A DNA stretch of 64,000 nt from Sphingobacterium sp. UT-1RO-CII-1 (GTDB lineage: Bacteria; Bacteroidota; Bacteroidia; Sphingobacteriales; Sphingobacteriaceae). Shown one piece after another: positions 1 through 9,664 of the stretch; position 1 is the first letter of the stretch, and every line of letters starts with the position of its first letter. The notes under the pieces are model-generated. The model searched no databases. It saw nothing but the letters and a program-made list of their open reading frames with translations, and was not told where the DNA came from. Position numbers and translations under genes: made by a program. The stretch is taken from positions 620,001-684,000 of the forward strand of contig NZ_JAPPVJ010000001.1 of the NCBI RefSeq assembly GCF_026711005.1, in the 5' to 3' direction.

Positions 1-716
1 ACAAAGTAACGTTAACCTACCAAAGACCCAATGTAAATAATCGTACTATTTTTGGCGACCGAGAACCTTACAATGAAGTTTGGCGCACAGGAGCTAACCT
101 TATACCTAGTATAACATTTGAAGAGGAAGTAACAATAGAAGGCAATAAAGTCCCTGCTGGTACTTATGGTATTTTCACCATCCCTACTAAAACAAACTGG
201 ACCATTATTTTCTCTAAAAACCCTAATCAATGGGGAGCTTATGACTATAAGCAAGACGAAGATCTTCTACGCTTTCAAGTGAAGTCTCAAAAAACAAAAG
301 AAAAAATAGAATCCTTTACGATGGCTTTTGAAAATGTTACTCCGACAGGGACTGATCTAAGTTTGGCTTGGGAAAACACAAAGGTAAAGTTCCATATTGC
401 AGTCGACCAACATAATGAAATTTTAGCTTCCATTAATGAAGCAATGAAAGGCGAAAAAAAGCCTTATTTTCAGGCTGCTCAATATTACTACAATAATGGT
501 TTAGATATTAATCAAGCTGTTGAATGGATCTCTGAAGCGGACAAAAACAATGTCGATGCACCTTATATCAAATACTGGAAAGCAGTCATGCAACTAAAAG
601 CTGGTGATAAACCGGGTGCTACAAAAACTGCAAATGAAGGAATAGAAATGGCCAAATCACTAAATAACGAAGAATATGTTCGTTTAAACACACAGGTCCT
701 CAAATCTATTAAATAG
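1..716 (+). CDS. DUF2911 family protein, 5' end outside window
   Basis: The reading frame is open from the first bases of the window (in-frame codons from base 3) to the TAA at 714-716, so about 237 C-terminal residues are visible and the true start lies upstream; an internal ATG at 321 is not the start. The segment FGDREPYNEVWRTGAN, followed by VPAGTYGIFTIP and a WGAYDYKQDEDLLRF stretch, is typical of the DUF2911 family, which is common in Bacteroidota and usually secreted. The last ~90 residues look helical and TPR-like (QAAQYYYNNGLDINQA and related text). The biochemical function of the family is not known to me. A hairpin terminator follows directly, shared with the convergent oxidoreductase gene. 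Confidence 0.85.
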   Translation, partial: KVTLTYQRPNVNNRTIFGDREPYNEVWRTGANLIPSITFEEEVTIEGNKVPAGTYGIFTIPTKTNWTIIFSKNPNQWGAYDYKQDEDLLRFQVKSQKTKEKIESFTMAFENVTPTGTDLSLAWENTKVKFHIAVDQHNEILASINEAMKGEKKPYFQAAQYYYNNGLDINQAVEWISEADKNNVDAPYIKYWKAVMQLKAGDKPGATKTANEGIEMAKSLNNEEYVRLNTQVLKSIK

Positions 717-719
717 CAA

Positions 720-755
720 ATAAAGGAAGCGCTTTTTTAACAGCGCTTCCTTTAT
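720..755. terminator. Bidirectional terminator hairpin
   Basis: A 13-bp perfect stem (720-732 with 743-755, core AAAGGAAGCGC) encloses a T-rich 10-nt loop between two convergent genes. It overlaps the stop codon of the minus-strand oxidoreductase, so it can serve both transcripts. Confidence 0.75.
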
Positions 756-3667
756 CTTAAAACATCATACAGCACCTCAACAGGGTGCAATACATTGACA
801 ACGGCTCCTTCTTTAATCTGCTGTCTACATGAAGTTCCCGGAGCGACAACTAAAGAAGTTTCCTTTACTCTCCTTATAGCCGGGAGCAACGATAGCTCAG
901 CAATATCTTGCGATAATTTATAATGCTCTTGTTCCATACCAAAAGCTCCAGCCATTCCACAACAACCTGCATCTATTAGCTTTACTTGAAAGTTCTCAAG
1001 ACAAGACAACATATCTACTACAACAGTTCCTATTCCCCAAGCCTTTTGCTGGCAATGCGTATGTACTACAATATCTTTCCGTTCATCTTTAAAGCTCTCT
1101 TTCTTAATATGTCCAGCCCGCATCTCTTCAGCCAAAAACTCCTCTATACAACGTGCTCGCTTTGCTATACATTTAGCTTCCTCTAGAAGCTGTTCATCTA
1201 CCAAATCGACATATTCATCTCTAAACATCAATATAGCAGATGGTTCTATCCCCACCATACATACTTCTCCCCTAAAGACTCCCGATAATTGTCTTACATT
1301 TTTATTTGCCAATCTCTTAGCTTTTCGGAGAAAGCCCTTTGAAACCAATGCTCTGCCGCTCTCTTCAATTGGGGCTACACGCACCCTATAACCCAAGCCC
1401 TCTAAAAGTAGTATTGCCTTTTTACCAATTTCGACATCCTGAAAATTCGTAAACTCATCAAAGAAAAAATAAGCTATTCTCCCTTTACGCTTATCAACTA
1501 ATTTATTTCTGCTTAAAAACCATTTTTTCAACGACTTTGTAGCAATCAGTGGTAAATTCCTTTCTTGAGCAAAACCTAAAGATTTTTTCAATAGTGCACC
1601 TGTCCATTTATTGCGTACAGTCCAATTGTACAATCCGGAAAAATTAGAGGCTAGAAGCATTAATTTATAATTATGTCCAATTAGCCAACTTCTCCAAGGC
1701 ACCCCATTTGCATCGTGATAAGCTTGAAGGAAATCAGCCTTCAGTTTTGACATATCAACCCCCGACGGACACTCTATCTTACAAGCTTTACAACTTAAAC
1801 ACAAATCCATCACGTCTTTAATCTCCTGATGATCAAATGGATTTTCTTTATCTGACGTTGTCAACATCTCTCTTAGCACATTCGCTCGCGCTCGGGTAGT
1901 ATCTCGCTCATTCCTAGTTGCCATATAAGACGGGCACATTGTTCCTCCCGAAAGGTGTGTTTTTCTACAATCCCCAGAGCCATTACATTGTTCGGCATGT
2001 TGCAATATATTTTGTCCGTTATACCTAAAAACAGACGGGAACTTCTTTCTCGTCGTTTCCATTGTATAACGTAGATGCGTGTTCATAGATGGAGTATTAA
2101 CTATCTTCCCTGGGTTAAATATCCCAACAGGATCCCATGTATTTTTTATATCCTCTAAAATTTTATAGTTTTTCCCACCTATCATAAAAGGTATAAATTC
2201 TCCTCTTAACCGCCCATCTCCATGTTCGCCACTCAGCGAGCCTCGATACCTTTTTACTAGCTTTGCGACGTCCAAAGCGACTTCACGAAATTTTTCTTGT
2301 CCATCTACATTTTTTAGATTTAAGATTGGTCTCAAATGCAGTTCTCCAGTAGCTGCATGCGCATAATGAACAGAGTATAAGCCATGTTTTGACAATAATG
2401 CATTAAAGTCACGAATATATGCAGGTAGGTCCTCAACATCTACTGCAGTATCCTCTACCACAGCTACCGGTTTTGCATCGCCTACAACATTACTTAATAA
2501 GCCCAAACCCGCCTTACGTAGGCTCCAAACTCTTTTCTTGTCTTCCCCCAAAACGACAGAAAAATAATAGCCTAACTTTCTCTCTCTTAGAGCCTCTTCT
2601 ACCTTTGCACAGCGGCTCTCCAGCTCCTTTTCATTATCACCATCAAGTTCAACGACTAGAATTGCTTTAGGGTCTCCTTTGACAAAGAATCGATTCTTAT
2701 TTTGCTCCACATTATTTTTAGTACGCTCTAAAATATAATGGTCTATCAGTTCTGATGATCGGAGTTCATAATTTAACGCTATAATATTCGCTTGCAATGC
2801 ATCTTCCAAACTATCAAAGTGTATACACATCAATGCTGTAGGCTTTGAGAATAGATCCGACACGTTCAATTTCACCGCTGTAATCAACGCAAGAGTTCCC
2901 TCAGAGCCACAAATAATTTTACAAAAATTAAACAACTCTGCTCCTGCTACGAAGGGATCAGTTTCCAATAACATATCTATCGCATAACCTGTATTGCGCC
3001 GTGTAATAGCCTGTTTAGGGAACTCTTTTCTAATTTCTACTTGATTATCATAATCACTTAATACTGTTCGTATATGTCTATAAATGACACCTTCTAAATC
3101 TTCCTGTTCACATTTTTCACAAAACTCTTCAAACGTAAGCGCTTTAAAGATTACTTCAGTGCCATCGCTAAGCAGGGCTTCAATTTCTAGCGTATGCTCT
3201 CGTACACTTCCATAAATCAAAGAGTTTGCACCACAAGAGTTATTACCGACCATTCCCCCTATCATCGCCCTATTAGCTGTAGAAGTTTCCGGTCCAAAAT
3301 AAAGGCCATATTCTTTCAAAGCCATATTCAACTCATCTCGTACAACCCCTGGCTGAAGCTTAACCCATTTTTCCTCTTTATTAATTTCGATAATCTGGGT
3401 AAAATATTTAGAAATATCGACAATAATTCCTCCACCTATCACTTGCCCAGCTAGTGATGTACCTGCAGCCCTCGGCACCAAAGGTATATTATTCGCTTTT
3501 GCAAAATCTATTAATTGAATTAGGTCTTTTTTATCTTTTGGAATAGCTACAGCCAAGGGCAGCTCTCTATAAACCGATGCATCTGTCGCATACATGATCC
3601 GCTCAAGCTTATCGGTAAACAACTCTCCTGCGAGACTATCCTTTAACTTCAACAAAAGGGTCTTCAT
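752..3667 (-). CDS. FAD-linked oxidase / Fe-S oxidoreductase fusion (D-lactate dehydrogenase-like)
   Basis: This 971-residue protein fuses a GlcD/Dld-type FAD-binding module (residues ~30-530) to a GlcF-type iron-sulfur module (~550-970). The flavin-binding region shows PRAAGTSLAGQ and GGMVGNNSCGANS. A ferredoxin-like cysteine cluster LCLSCKACKIECP sits near residue 625, and C-terminal CCG-type cysteines occur in HTHCQQ and DAGCCGMAGAFG. Such fusions oxidise 2-hydroxy acids, usually D-lactate, passing electrons through Fe-S clusters to the quinone pool. The substrate here is inferred from the family. It lies 8 nt downstream of the DUF1338 gene on the same strand, so co-transcription is likely. 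The length is normal for Bacteroidota homologues. Confidence 0.88.
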   Translation of the reverse strand: MKTLLLKLKDSLAGELFTDKLERIMYATDASVYRELPLAVAIPKDKKDLIQLIDFAKANNIPLVPRAAGTSLAGQVIGGGIIVDISKYFTQIIEINKEEKWVKLQPGVVRDELNMALKEYGLYFGPETSTANRAMIGGMVGNNSCGANSLIYGSVREHTLEIEALLSDGTEVIFKALTFEEFCEKCEQEDLEGVIYRHIRTVLSDYDNQVEIRKEFPKQAITRRNTGYAIDMLLETDPFVAGAELFNFCKIICGSEGTLALITAVKLNVSDLFSKPTALMCIHFDSLEDALQANIIALNYELRSSELIDHYILERTKNNVEQNKNRFFVKGDPKAILVVELDGDNEKELESRCAKVEEALRERKLGYYFSVVLGEDKKRVWSLRKAGLGLLSNVVGDAKPVAVVEDTAVDVEDLPAYIRDFNALLSKHGLYSVHYAHAATGELHLRPILNLKNVDGQEKFREVALDVAKLVKRYRGSLSGEHGDGRLRGEFIPFMIGGKNYKILEDIKNTWDPVGIFNPGKIVNTPSMNTHLRYTMETTRKKFPSVFRYNGQNILQHAEQCNGSGDCRKTHLSGGTMCPSYMATRNERDTTRARANVLREMLTTSDKENPFDHQEIKDVMDLCLSCKACKIECPSGVDMSKLKADFLQAYHDANGVPWRSWLIGHNYKLMLLASNFSGLYNWTVRNKWTGALLKKSLGFAQERNLPLIATKSLKKWFLSRNKLVDKRKGRIAYFFFDEFTNFQDVEIGKKAILLLEGLGYRVRVAPIEESGRALVSKGFLRKAKRLANKNVRQLSGVFRGEVCMVGIEPSAILMFRDEYVDLVDEQLLEEAKCIAKRARCIEEFLAEEMRAGHIKKESFKDERKDIVVHTHCQQKAWGIGTVVVDMLSCLENFQVKLIDAGCCGMAGAFGMEQEHYKLSQDIAELSLLPAIRRVKETSLVVAPGTSCRQQIKEGAVVNVLHPVEVLYDVLR

Positions 3668-3675
3668 TACTGTTT

Positions 3676-4590
3676 TTATTCTTTCAAACCTTCTATTTGA
3701 GAAGTATATGTACTTTCAAAAATTTTGTCTGCATTATTTGCTTCAAAACCATCTCTCCTATGTTTTGACTCTACCTTTTTCAAATCTAAATCGGCATACT
3801 CTGGTAGAACCTCCCTTTGTGCAAACTCCACATAACTTCCTGCAATCGGCAAAACTTCTCCATCAGCAAATTCTGCTTCATAAACTGCTGACACCGTACT
3901 ACTCTGTCTCAATAATCCATCATTGCTGATTTTAATTTTCCCCCCGGCCGAATTCAATTTCACTCCGATCATCTCTAAAAACTCATTAAAAGCCTCTAAA
4001 GTGTTATATCCCTCTCGTAGCTCATGAATACTGATCGTATAATGATTTAAGTAATATCTATTATAAATTACCCACGCTGCGTACTCACTTTCCTCCAGCA
4101 ATTTTTTATATTCCATAGACGTTGGCAAACCCCAAAGAGGTTTATGTAAAAAATCAGCTACCTGCATCCCATCTTGTAGATCTAAACCGTCAACAGGGTC
4201 TATTACAATAGCTTTCGTATATTTCTCTATTATTTGTTGGCTTTCTTTACTCAGCTCCGATACTATCAGTTCGGACACAAATATTCTTGGATAGTTTTCA
4301 TTAGGCGGGGCATACCAATAAGCATTTAACTTTTTCCCTTCAAAATAATAATAATCACGCCTTTCATATCCATATGCAAGGAATATCTTTTCGAACGACT
4401 TTATTCCTAAATTAGAGACGCCTAAAGTACGGAAAGCAATATGATCATTTACTATATCATCTTGCGATTCAATTACACCTTTTTCTAAAAGTTTCGTTGT
4501 AATTTTTGACACATCGGCTACATGTGTTTTATAATGCTCAAATAAATTGTTTAAAACAATATCCAGTGGAGATGTTTGATCAAAGTACAT
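3676..4590 (-). CDS. DUF1338 protein, 2-oxoadipate dioxygenase/decarboxylase-like
   Basis: The 304-residue protein matches the DUF1338 (YdcJ/HglS) family by its N-terminal DHIAFRTLG segment, a YYYFEGKKLNAYWYAPP stretch and the later NHYTISIHEL region. Characterised members (HglS) are Fe(II)-dependent enzymes converting 2-oxoadipate to 2-hydroxyglutarate in lysine catabolism; His and Glu residues in these segments are candidate metal ligands. Assignment to that reaction rests on family membership. The gene precedes the FAD/Fe-S 2-hydroxyacid oxidoreductase by 8 nt, which would fit a pathway in which a 2-hydroxy acid product is re-oxidised by its neighbour; that link is my inference. Confidence 0.8.
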   Translation of the reverse strand: MYFDQTSPLDIVLNNLFEHYKTHVADVSKITTKLLEKGVIESQDDIVNDHIAFRTLGVSNLGIKSFEKIFLAYGYERRDYYYFEGKKLNAYWYAPPNENYPRIFVSELIVSELSKESQQIIEKYTKAIVIDPVDGLDLQDGMQVADFLHKPLWGLPTSMEYKKLLEESEYAAWVIYNRYYLNHYTISIHELREGYNTLEAFNEFLEMIGVKLNSAGGKIKISNDGLLRQSSTVSAVYEAEFADGEVLPIAGSYVEFAQREVLPEYADLDLKKVESKHRRDGFEANNADKIFESTYTSQIEGLKE

Positions 4591-4708
4591 AATCTACTTT
4601 TTAAGGTTTACATGAGCATGAAATTAATCAATAACTCTCAATAATCAAACAGACAAGAGAATAATATTCTACATTCAAGCAAAATACATGAATATTAATC
4701 AGAAAATA

Positions 4709-5503
4709 TCACAGTTCCTCTCTCAATATTTTCTCTAGCTCTTCAGCACTTAAATTCATATTGATATGTCCATCTTTCGCCAACGATATTTCACCTGTTT
4801 CTTCAGAAACAATGACAGCAATGGCTTCCGAGACCTCTGTTACACCGATAGCAGCACGATGTCTTAGCCCCAATTGCGGAGGCAAGTCCTCACTATCAGA
4901 AAGCGGAAGAACACTACTAGCCGTCATAATTCTAAAATCAACTATAATCACGGCGCCATCATGTAGCGGACTATTTTTAAAAAAAATACTTTCCAAGAGC
5001 CTTTTTGATGCAGGAGCATCAATATACACACCACTAGATTGGTAATATTCCTCATCAAAATGTCTTGAAAAAACCAAAAGTGCTCCAGTCTTAGACTTAG
5101 ACATGCTACGACAAGCATCTATAATTGGTCTTAATTGTTCATTATTATCTACTTGAGACGTCTTTTTACTATTCAAAAAAGACCATAAAAACTTTTTACG
5201 ACGTAATGAAATATTCTTACCTATATGTGTTAGAAAGCGTCTTATCTCTTGTTGAAACACAACAATCAACACAATTGAACCTACCGATATAAACCCTCCA
5301 AATATCTCTGTTAACAGGCGCATTTGCATTTGTTTTACGACAAGGTAAACCCCATAAAATAAAGCCACACCTATTAAGATGTTAACAGCTATAGTTCCCT
5401 TAATCAAACTATAGATATAATAAATAATTATTGCTACCAATAAAATATCTATTACATCTAATAGCCGAAAGCCACTTAATATATCTTGATCTAGCCCCTT
5501 CAT
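4709..5503 (-). CDS. cdaA: Diadenylate cyclase CdaA
   Basis: A 264-residue membrane enzyme making cyclic di-AMP from two ATP. Three hydrophobic helices occupy residues ~15-95 ([17 protein letters not shown], a second around [15 protein letters not shown], a third around [12 protein letters not shown]). The cytosolic DAC domain follows, with both hallmark motifs: LHDGAVII (~residue 180) and GLRHRAAIG (~residue 213). Length and layout match the CdaA/YbbP family rather than DisA. It is divergent from pdxJ with a ~110-bp gap and lies upstream of the DUF1338 gene on the same strand (118-bp gap). No YbbR-type regulator is adjacent. Confidence 0.93.
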   Translation of the reverse strand: MKGLDQDILSGFRLLDVIDILLVAIIIYYIYSLIKGTIAVNILIGVALFYGVYLVVKQMQMRLLTEIFGGFISVGSIVLIVVFQQEIRRFLTHIGKNISLRRKKFLWSFLNSKKTSQVDNNEQLRPIIDACRSMSKSKTGALLVFSRHFDEEYYQSSGVYIDAPASKRLLESIFFKNSPLHDGAVIIVDFRIMTASSVLPLSDSEDLPPQLGLRHRAAIGVTEVSEAIAVIVSEETGEISLAKDGHINMNLSAEELEKILREEL

Positions 5504-5587
5504 GTATGTTATGCAATTTATAAAAATAATATTATGAATTGTTCAAAAGCACTAAAAAATCAGTTCGGTTCTCTCTACTATTTTGAA

Positions 5588-5595
5588 TACATTTG
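5588..5595 (+). promoter_or_regulatory. Candidate -7 box for pdxJ
   Basis: TACATTTG fits the Bacteroidota -7 consensus TAnnTTTG and lies 19 nt before the chosen pdxJ ATG. The expected TTG at -33 is not clearly present (TTCGG there), so the assignment is tentative. Confidence 0.35.
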
Positions 5596-5614
5596 TAGTT
5601 TACGACATAAGATT

Positions 5615-6334
5615 ATGACAAAGTTATCCGTTAACATTAATAAAATAGCAACAATCCGCAACTCTCGTGGGGGCAACACACCTAACGTACTTGCAGCAGC
5701 ACTAGCTTGTGAGCGGTTCGGAGCACAAGGAATTACAGTTCACCCACGCCCCGACGAACGACACATTCGTTACCAAGATGTTTATGACCTAAAAGCTGAA
5801 ATCAGCACAGAGTTTAATATTGAAGGCAATTGCCAAGAGCAAAAATTCATCGATTTAGTCATTGCCAACAAGCCTACACAAGTCACCTTAGTTCCTGACA
5901 GTCTTAATCAAATAACTTCTAACCACGGCTGGGATACCATCAAAAACAGAGAGTACCTCAAAGACATGGTCAAACTTTTTCAAGATCAAGGCATTCGTGT
6001 CTCTATTTTTGTTGAGCCTAATGAGGAAATGGTAGAAGCAGCAGCAGAGACCGGCACCGATCGGGTCGAACTTTACACCGAAGATTATGCTATACAACAT
6101 GGCTTTGACCCACAAAAGGCAATAGCTCCCTACTACAAAGCTGCTAAAAAAGCCCAAGAAGTCGGCTTAGGTTTAAATGCAGGACATGACTTAGATTTAA
6201 ACAACTTAAAATACTTCAACGAGCACATCCCTAATTTACTAGAAGTTAGCATAGGTCATGCGCTTATCTCCGATGCTTTATATTTAGGTTTGGAAGAAAC
6301 TATAAAACGCTATTTAGCTGCACTAAAAGTTTAA
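5615..6334 (+). CDS. pdxJ: Pyridoxine 5'-phosphate synthase PdxJ
   Basis: PdxJ condenses 1-deoxyxylulose 5-phosphate with 3-amino-2-oxopropyl phosphate to form pyridoxine phosphate (vitamin B6 pathway). The protein from ATG 5615 is 239 residues, the normal family length, starting [20 protein letters not shown]. An upstream in-frame ATG at 5534 would add 27 residues with no family counterpart and would start upstream of the candidate -7 box. Visible family motifs include [14 protein letters not shown], the EGNCQ segment, [19 protein letters not shown] and [12 protein letters not shown]. It is divergent from cdaA and convergent with lepB, from which it is separated by a long inverted repeat. 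Confidence 0.95.
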   Translation: MTKLSVNINKIATIRNSRGGNTPNVLAAALACERFGAQGITVHPRPDERHIRYQDVYDLKAEISTEFNIEGNCQEQKFIDLVIANKPTQVTLVPDSLNQITSNHGWDTIKNREYLKDMVKLFQDQGIRVSIFVEPNEEMVEAAAETGTDRVELYTEDYAIQHGFDPQKAIAPYYKAAKKAQEVGLGLNAGHDLDLNNLKYFNEHIPNLLEVSIGHALISDALYLGLEETIKRYLAALKV

Positions 6335-6344
6335 TTACAAAATC

Positions 6345-6397
6345 TAACATACAAGAGAAACGGATAGCAAATTGCTATCCGTTTCTCTTGTATGTTA
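6345..6397. terminator. Long perfect inverted repeat, bidirectional terminator
   Basis: A 26-bp perfect stem (6345-6370 with 6372-6397) centred on 6371 lies between convergent pdxJ and lepB and includes the lepB stop codon. There is essentially no loop beyond the central base. Position and symmetry suggest termination from both sides, although neither side has a strong T-run. Confidence 0.65.
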
Positions 6398-7894
6398 ATT
6401 AATTCCCTTAAATATTCTACTCCAGCGTATCTTACTTAAAAACGACCCTTGTTCGTCCCAGCTCAACCAAGTAAACAAGGCTTTTCCTACAATATGATCC
6501 TCTGGGACAAACCCCCAAGCTCTCGAATCCAAGGAATTGTGTCTATTATCACCTACCATCCAAAAATAATCTTGCTTAAAGGTATATGAAGTTGTTTTTT
6601 CTCCATTAATGTAATATCCATCTGCTTTTTTCTCAAAACTATTTCCCTCGTAATCCCGAATTGCTCTCGTGTATAACGGGACTGTCAGCGAATCAAGCTC
6701 TACTGTCCATCCTTTTGCCGGTATAGTGAACGGCCCAAAATTATCAAAGTTCCACGTGAACTTCTCATTATTAGGGTAGGTATCTGCCCCATATCCCGGT
6801 TCGGCGATTAACATTTCTACAGCTTTCACATTTCCCCACGACTTTACCAACTCTGCTTCATCTGCTGTCATAAATAATCTATAGATATCCGGCTGCGGTC
6901 CCTGAAATGTCTCAATACGTAAATCTTTCATACGTTCCATATTCAATCCTGTCCCATCAGTATACACATAATAGTCCATTTGCATTTCAGGAGGTACGAA
7001 GCCCGGCTCACCATTTATGATAAGCTCGCCTTCATTCATTGCTATCTTATCTCCAGGCAAACCTACACAACGCTTAATATAATTCTCTCGTTTATCTATA
7101 GGCCTAGTTACTACTGTAAATTGATTGTGTACCACATCCTTCCCTATATGTCTAACAACATCAGCATACGTTTCACTCTGATTTTCTAAAATCACAGTAT
7201 CCCCTGCAGGAAAGTTAAATACTACAACGTCATTTCTTTCAATTTTTTGAAATCCAGGCAACCTTTTATACGGCAACTGAATAGCTTCCGAATAAGCTTT
7301 CCCCCCCGTTATCGGCATTGTATGATGTGCAAAAGGAAAGGCAATAGGCGTTATGGGAATACGTGGCCCATAATTTAATTTACTTACAAAAAGAAAATCT
7401 CCTACCAATAGCGTGCGCTCCATAGAGCCTGTCGGTATCATATATGCCTCGATTAGAAATCCTCTTATCAAAGAGGCCGCTATTGTGGCAAATATAATCG
7501 CATCTGCCCATTCTCTGGCTACCGATTTTTTATACGGATATTTCTTATGAAACTCCTCCGTATTGGAAGGCCCCAAATACTTAACAGTTGCATCTCTTCC
7601 CCATAAAATCAAAAAAATAAATGGCAACAATACTGCCACTACGGTTTCCCAAAACCTCCTCTTACCGAAGCTTTTCAGCAAGTCAAAATAAAGGCCGTAA
7701 AAAATAAAAAGATTAACAATGGGGATAAACAACAAAGCCACCCACCATGTAGGGCGCTCTGTTAGTCTTGTCATTACATAACTATTATAGAAAGGTACAA
7801 ACGCCTCCCATTCTCTTCTTCCTGCTTTCTTAAACAGTAATCCTAAGCCATAAAAGGATACTAAAGTCAGGAGTGTAAATATTATATACCACAT
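6395..7894 (-). CDS. lepB: Signal peptidase I LepB
   Basis: Type I signal peptidase cleaving signal peptides on the periplasmic face of the inner membrane. At 499 residues it has the long Bacteroidota form. Three hydrophobic helices lie before residue ~110, and another (WADAIIFATIAASLIRGFLI) leads into the catalytic box. The catalytic serine is Ser157 in PTGSMERTLL; the general-base lysine is Lys274 in YIKRCVGLPGD. The C-terminal box FWMVGDNRHNSLDSRAWG is intact. It is the last gene of the parA-parB-DUF5683-dapB-lepB cluster, with a small hairpin between it and dapB that may reduce read-through. Confidence 0.95.
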   Translation of the reverse strand: MWYIIFTLLTLVSFYGLGLLFKKAGRREWEAFVPFYNSYVMTRLTERPTWWVALLFIPIVNLFIFYGLYFDLLKSFGKRRFWETVVAVLLPFIFLILWGRDATVKYLGPSNTEEFHKKYPYKKSVAREWADAIIFATIAASLIRGFLIEAYMIPTGSMERTLLVGDFLFVSKLNYGPRIPITPIAFPFAHHTMPITGGKAYSEAIQLPYKRLPGFQKIERNDVVVFNFPAGDTVILENQSETYADVVRHIGKDVVHNQFTVVTRPIDKRENYIKRCVGLPGDKIAMNEGELIINGEPGFVPPEMQMDYYVYTDGTGLNMERMKDLRIETFQGPQPDIYRLFMTADEAELVKSWGNVKAVEMLIAEPGYGADTYPNNEKFTWNFDNFGPFTIPAKGWTVELDSLTVPLYTRAIRDYEGNSFEKKADGYYINGEKTTSYTFKQDYFWMVGDNRHNSLDSRAWGFVPEDHIVGKALFTWLSWDEQGSFLSKIRWSRIFKGIN

Positions 7895-7914
7895 AAAGTT
7901 ATTTTAAAAGTAAA

Positions 7915-7940
7915 AAGCTTAGAACATCCTTCTCTAAGCT
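7915..7940 (-). terminator. Short hairpin between dapB and lepB
   Basis: An AGCTTAG/CTAAGCT stem of 7 bp, read on the minus strand after the dapB stop, is followed by TTTTTAC. It may be a weak terminator or attenuator inside the operon. Confidence 0.4.
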
Positions 7941-7947
7941 ATTTTAT

Positions 7948-8691
7948 TTATTTATTAAAATCAAACATTTCTGTCACTTGATAAAACCCTTTCTTTCCAA
8001 CCAGCCACTCAGCTGCAGCGACAGCTCCCAATGCAAAACCTGCTCTATTGTGTGCCGTATGTTTAAACTCGATCTGATCAACCTCAGAGCTGTATAAAAC
8101 AGTATGCGTACCAGGCACCTCCTCTATCCGATGACTTTCTATCAATAACTCATCAGCTTTTGGAACAACTCCTTCTCCTTCGCCTATCAATTCATTCACC
8201 CACTTAGTCTTTTCTGCAATACCATCTATAATTCCTTCAGCAATTGTTATCGCAGTACCACTTGGCGAATCCAATTTATGAATATGATGAATTTCTTCCA
8301 CTTGTGCTTCATACTGTTTATAAGGTGCCATTGCTTTTGCCAACATCCTATTAATATAAAAAAACACATTCACCCCTATACTGAAATTTGAGCCATACAA
8401 TAAAGATTGTTCTGTTTCTAAACACACTGCCTTAATTTCTTCAAGATGCTCATACCATCCGGTAGTCCCAACAACGATAGGTAATCCTGCTTCAAAACAA
8501 AGTGTAATATTATCGATAGCCGCTGCCGGCTCACTAAAGTCTATTGCGACATCGCCTACTTTTATATCCTCTGCCGTAATTTTATCACGATTATCTTTAT
8601 CTACAACCAATACGACCTGATGTCCCCGTTTTATAGCGAACTTCTCAATGAGTTGCCCCATTTTACCGTATCCTAGAAGAACTATATTCAT
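7948..8691 (-). CDS. dapB: 4-hydroxy-tetrahydrodipicolinate reductase DapB
   Basis: DapB reduces 4-hydroxy-tetrahydrodipicolinate with NAD(P)H in the diaminopimelate/lysine pathway. The 247-residue protein has an N-terminal Rossmann motif (GYGKMG), the DFSEP and VGTTGWY segments, and the active-site signature EEIHHIHKLDSPSGTA with its conserved histidines, lysine and PSGTA loop. Length is normal. It sits between the DUF5683 gene and lepB on the minus strand, an arrangement common in Bacteroidota, with a 190-bp gap upstream. Confidence 0.95.
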   Translation of the reverse strand: MNIVLLGYGKMGQLIEKFAIKRGHQVVLVVDKDNRDKITAEDIKVGDVAIDFSEPAAAIDNITLCFEAGLPIVVGTTGWYEHLEEIKAVCLETEQSLLYGSNFSIGVNVFFYINRMLAKAMAPYKQYEAQVEEIHHIHKLDSPSGTAITIAEGIIDGIAEKTKWVNELIGEGEGVVPKADELLIESHRIEEVPGTHTVLYSSEVDQIEFKHTAHNRAGFALGAVAAAEWLVGKKGFYQVTEMFDFNK

Positions 8692-8881
8692 ATGTATATG
8701 ATTTTATTTTCAACTACCATATAGAGTTCCCATGGATTTCTGTGTTTCTCAGACATGAGAATTTTCTATGTAATTATCTTAAATATTTTTATCTCAAACT
8801 TTCAACAACTTATATTACGCTTATTTAACGTCAGCACAATACGCTGTTTCTATTCATTCTTAGCAACAATACTTTCAATAT

Positions 8882-9664
8882 TTAATACAGGTTCATTGTT
8901 AGTTTTACCCCTGGGGTTACGCCGTAACCTCGCAAAAAACCGTTATTTGCATAGCCTTGTGCAGGAACAAATGTAGGACTTACCTTCATACTCATTTGCG
9001 AACCAATATCCCACCTATACTTCAACATAGAATCCACATATGCCTCGACTACGTTCAAGCCCCACCACCCTACTGTCACCAATATAGTCAGGTCTCTATT
9101 TCTTCTGGCATAATCTTTCTGCCTTACCAAGCCCTCAGTAGTCCAATTCACTAGATCAGGGTCCCTATCTCGTTCATCATCATTAGCAATTCTAATGTCC
9201 AGTTCTGTTAAAAACTTTTTATAATACCATTGCCAATAATCAAATACCAAATAGGCTCCTACAAAGCCGCCATAAATAACCGGAACCTTTACCCACCACA
9301 ACCCTTTATTCGTATACTGTCCCCACCCTGGCACCATCAATGATCTCTTCCACGCTACTTTGGACAGCCACTCTATTTCTAATCGTGTTGAATCCTTTTT
9401 GATTCCTTTATAATAATATTTTTCTCTTTCCGCCTCTGCTCTTTCCCTTTCTCTTCGCTCTTTTCTCGTTTCTTTTTTAACAGTATCCTGTGCTTCTACG
9501 AGTGTATCAGTTACTGCTATTATTTTGGTAGAATCAGACTTCAATACTTTCCTTGCCAGCGTATCTGTCACCGCACTATCAATAACTTTTGTCGTATCGG
9601 TCTGTTGTGCACGCCCCACAAAAAAGAACAAAAATAAAAACAAAAATGGGAGGCTATGCCGCAT
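8882..9664 (-). CDS. DUF5683 protein, secreted/membrane-associated
   Basis: The start is ATG 9664 (MRHSLPFLFLFLFFFVGRAQ, a clear signal peptide); the frame extends two codons further to a TTG that I do not favour. The ATG overlaps the parB stop codon (TAATG), indicating translational coupling. After the signal peptide there is a Thr/Asp-rich linker with repeated 'DTL/DTV' units (~20-70), a strongly charged Arg/Glu/Lys stretch (~70-85), then the DUF5683 domain with MVPGWGQYTNKGLWWVKVP and further hydrophobic segments. The function is unknown. Conserved placement beside parAB and dapB is typical of Bacteroidota. Confidence 0.85.
   Translation of the reverse strand: MRHSLPFLFLFLFFFVGRAQQTDTTKVIDSAVTDTLARKVLKSDSTKIIAVTDTLVEAQDTVKKETRKERRERERAEAEREKYYYKGIKKDSTRLEIEWLSKVAWKRSLMVPGWGQYTNKGLWWVKVPVIYGGFVGAYLVFDYWQWYYKKFLTELDIRIANDDERDRDPDLVNWTTEGLVRQKDYARRNRDLTILVTVGWWGLNVVEAYVDSMLKYRWDIGSQMSMKVSPTFVPAQGYANNGFLRGYGVTPGVKLTMNLY

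Noticed and set aside
12-254. Minus-strand 80-codon ORF at the window start
   Set aside because: It is opposite the open DUF2911 frame, whose family motifs are clear on the plus strand.
6749-6761. GTTCCACGTGAAC, resembling a parS site
   Set aside because: It has an extra base relative to the TTCACGTGAA core and several mismatches to the 16-bp consensus, lies inside lepB coding sequence and is single; likely coincidence.
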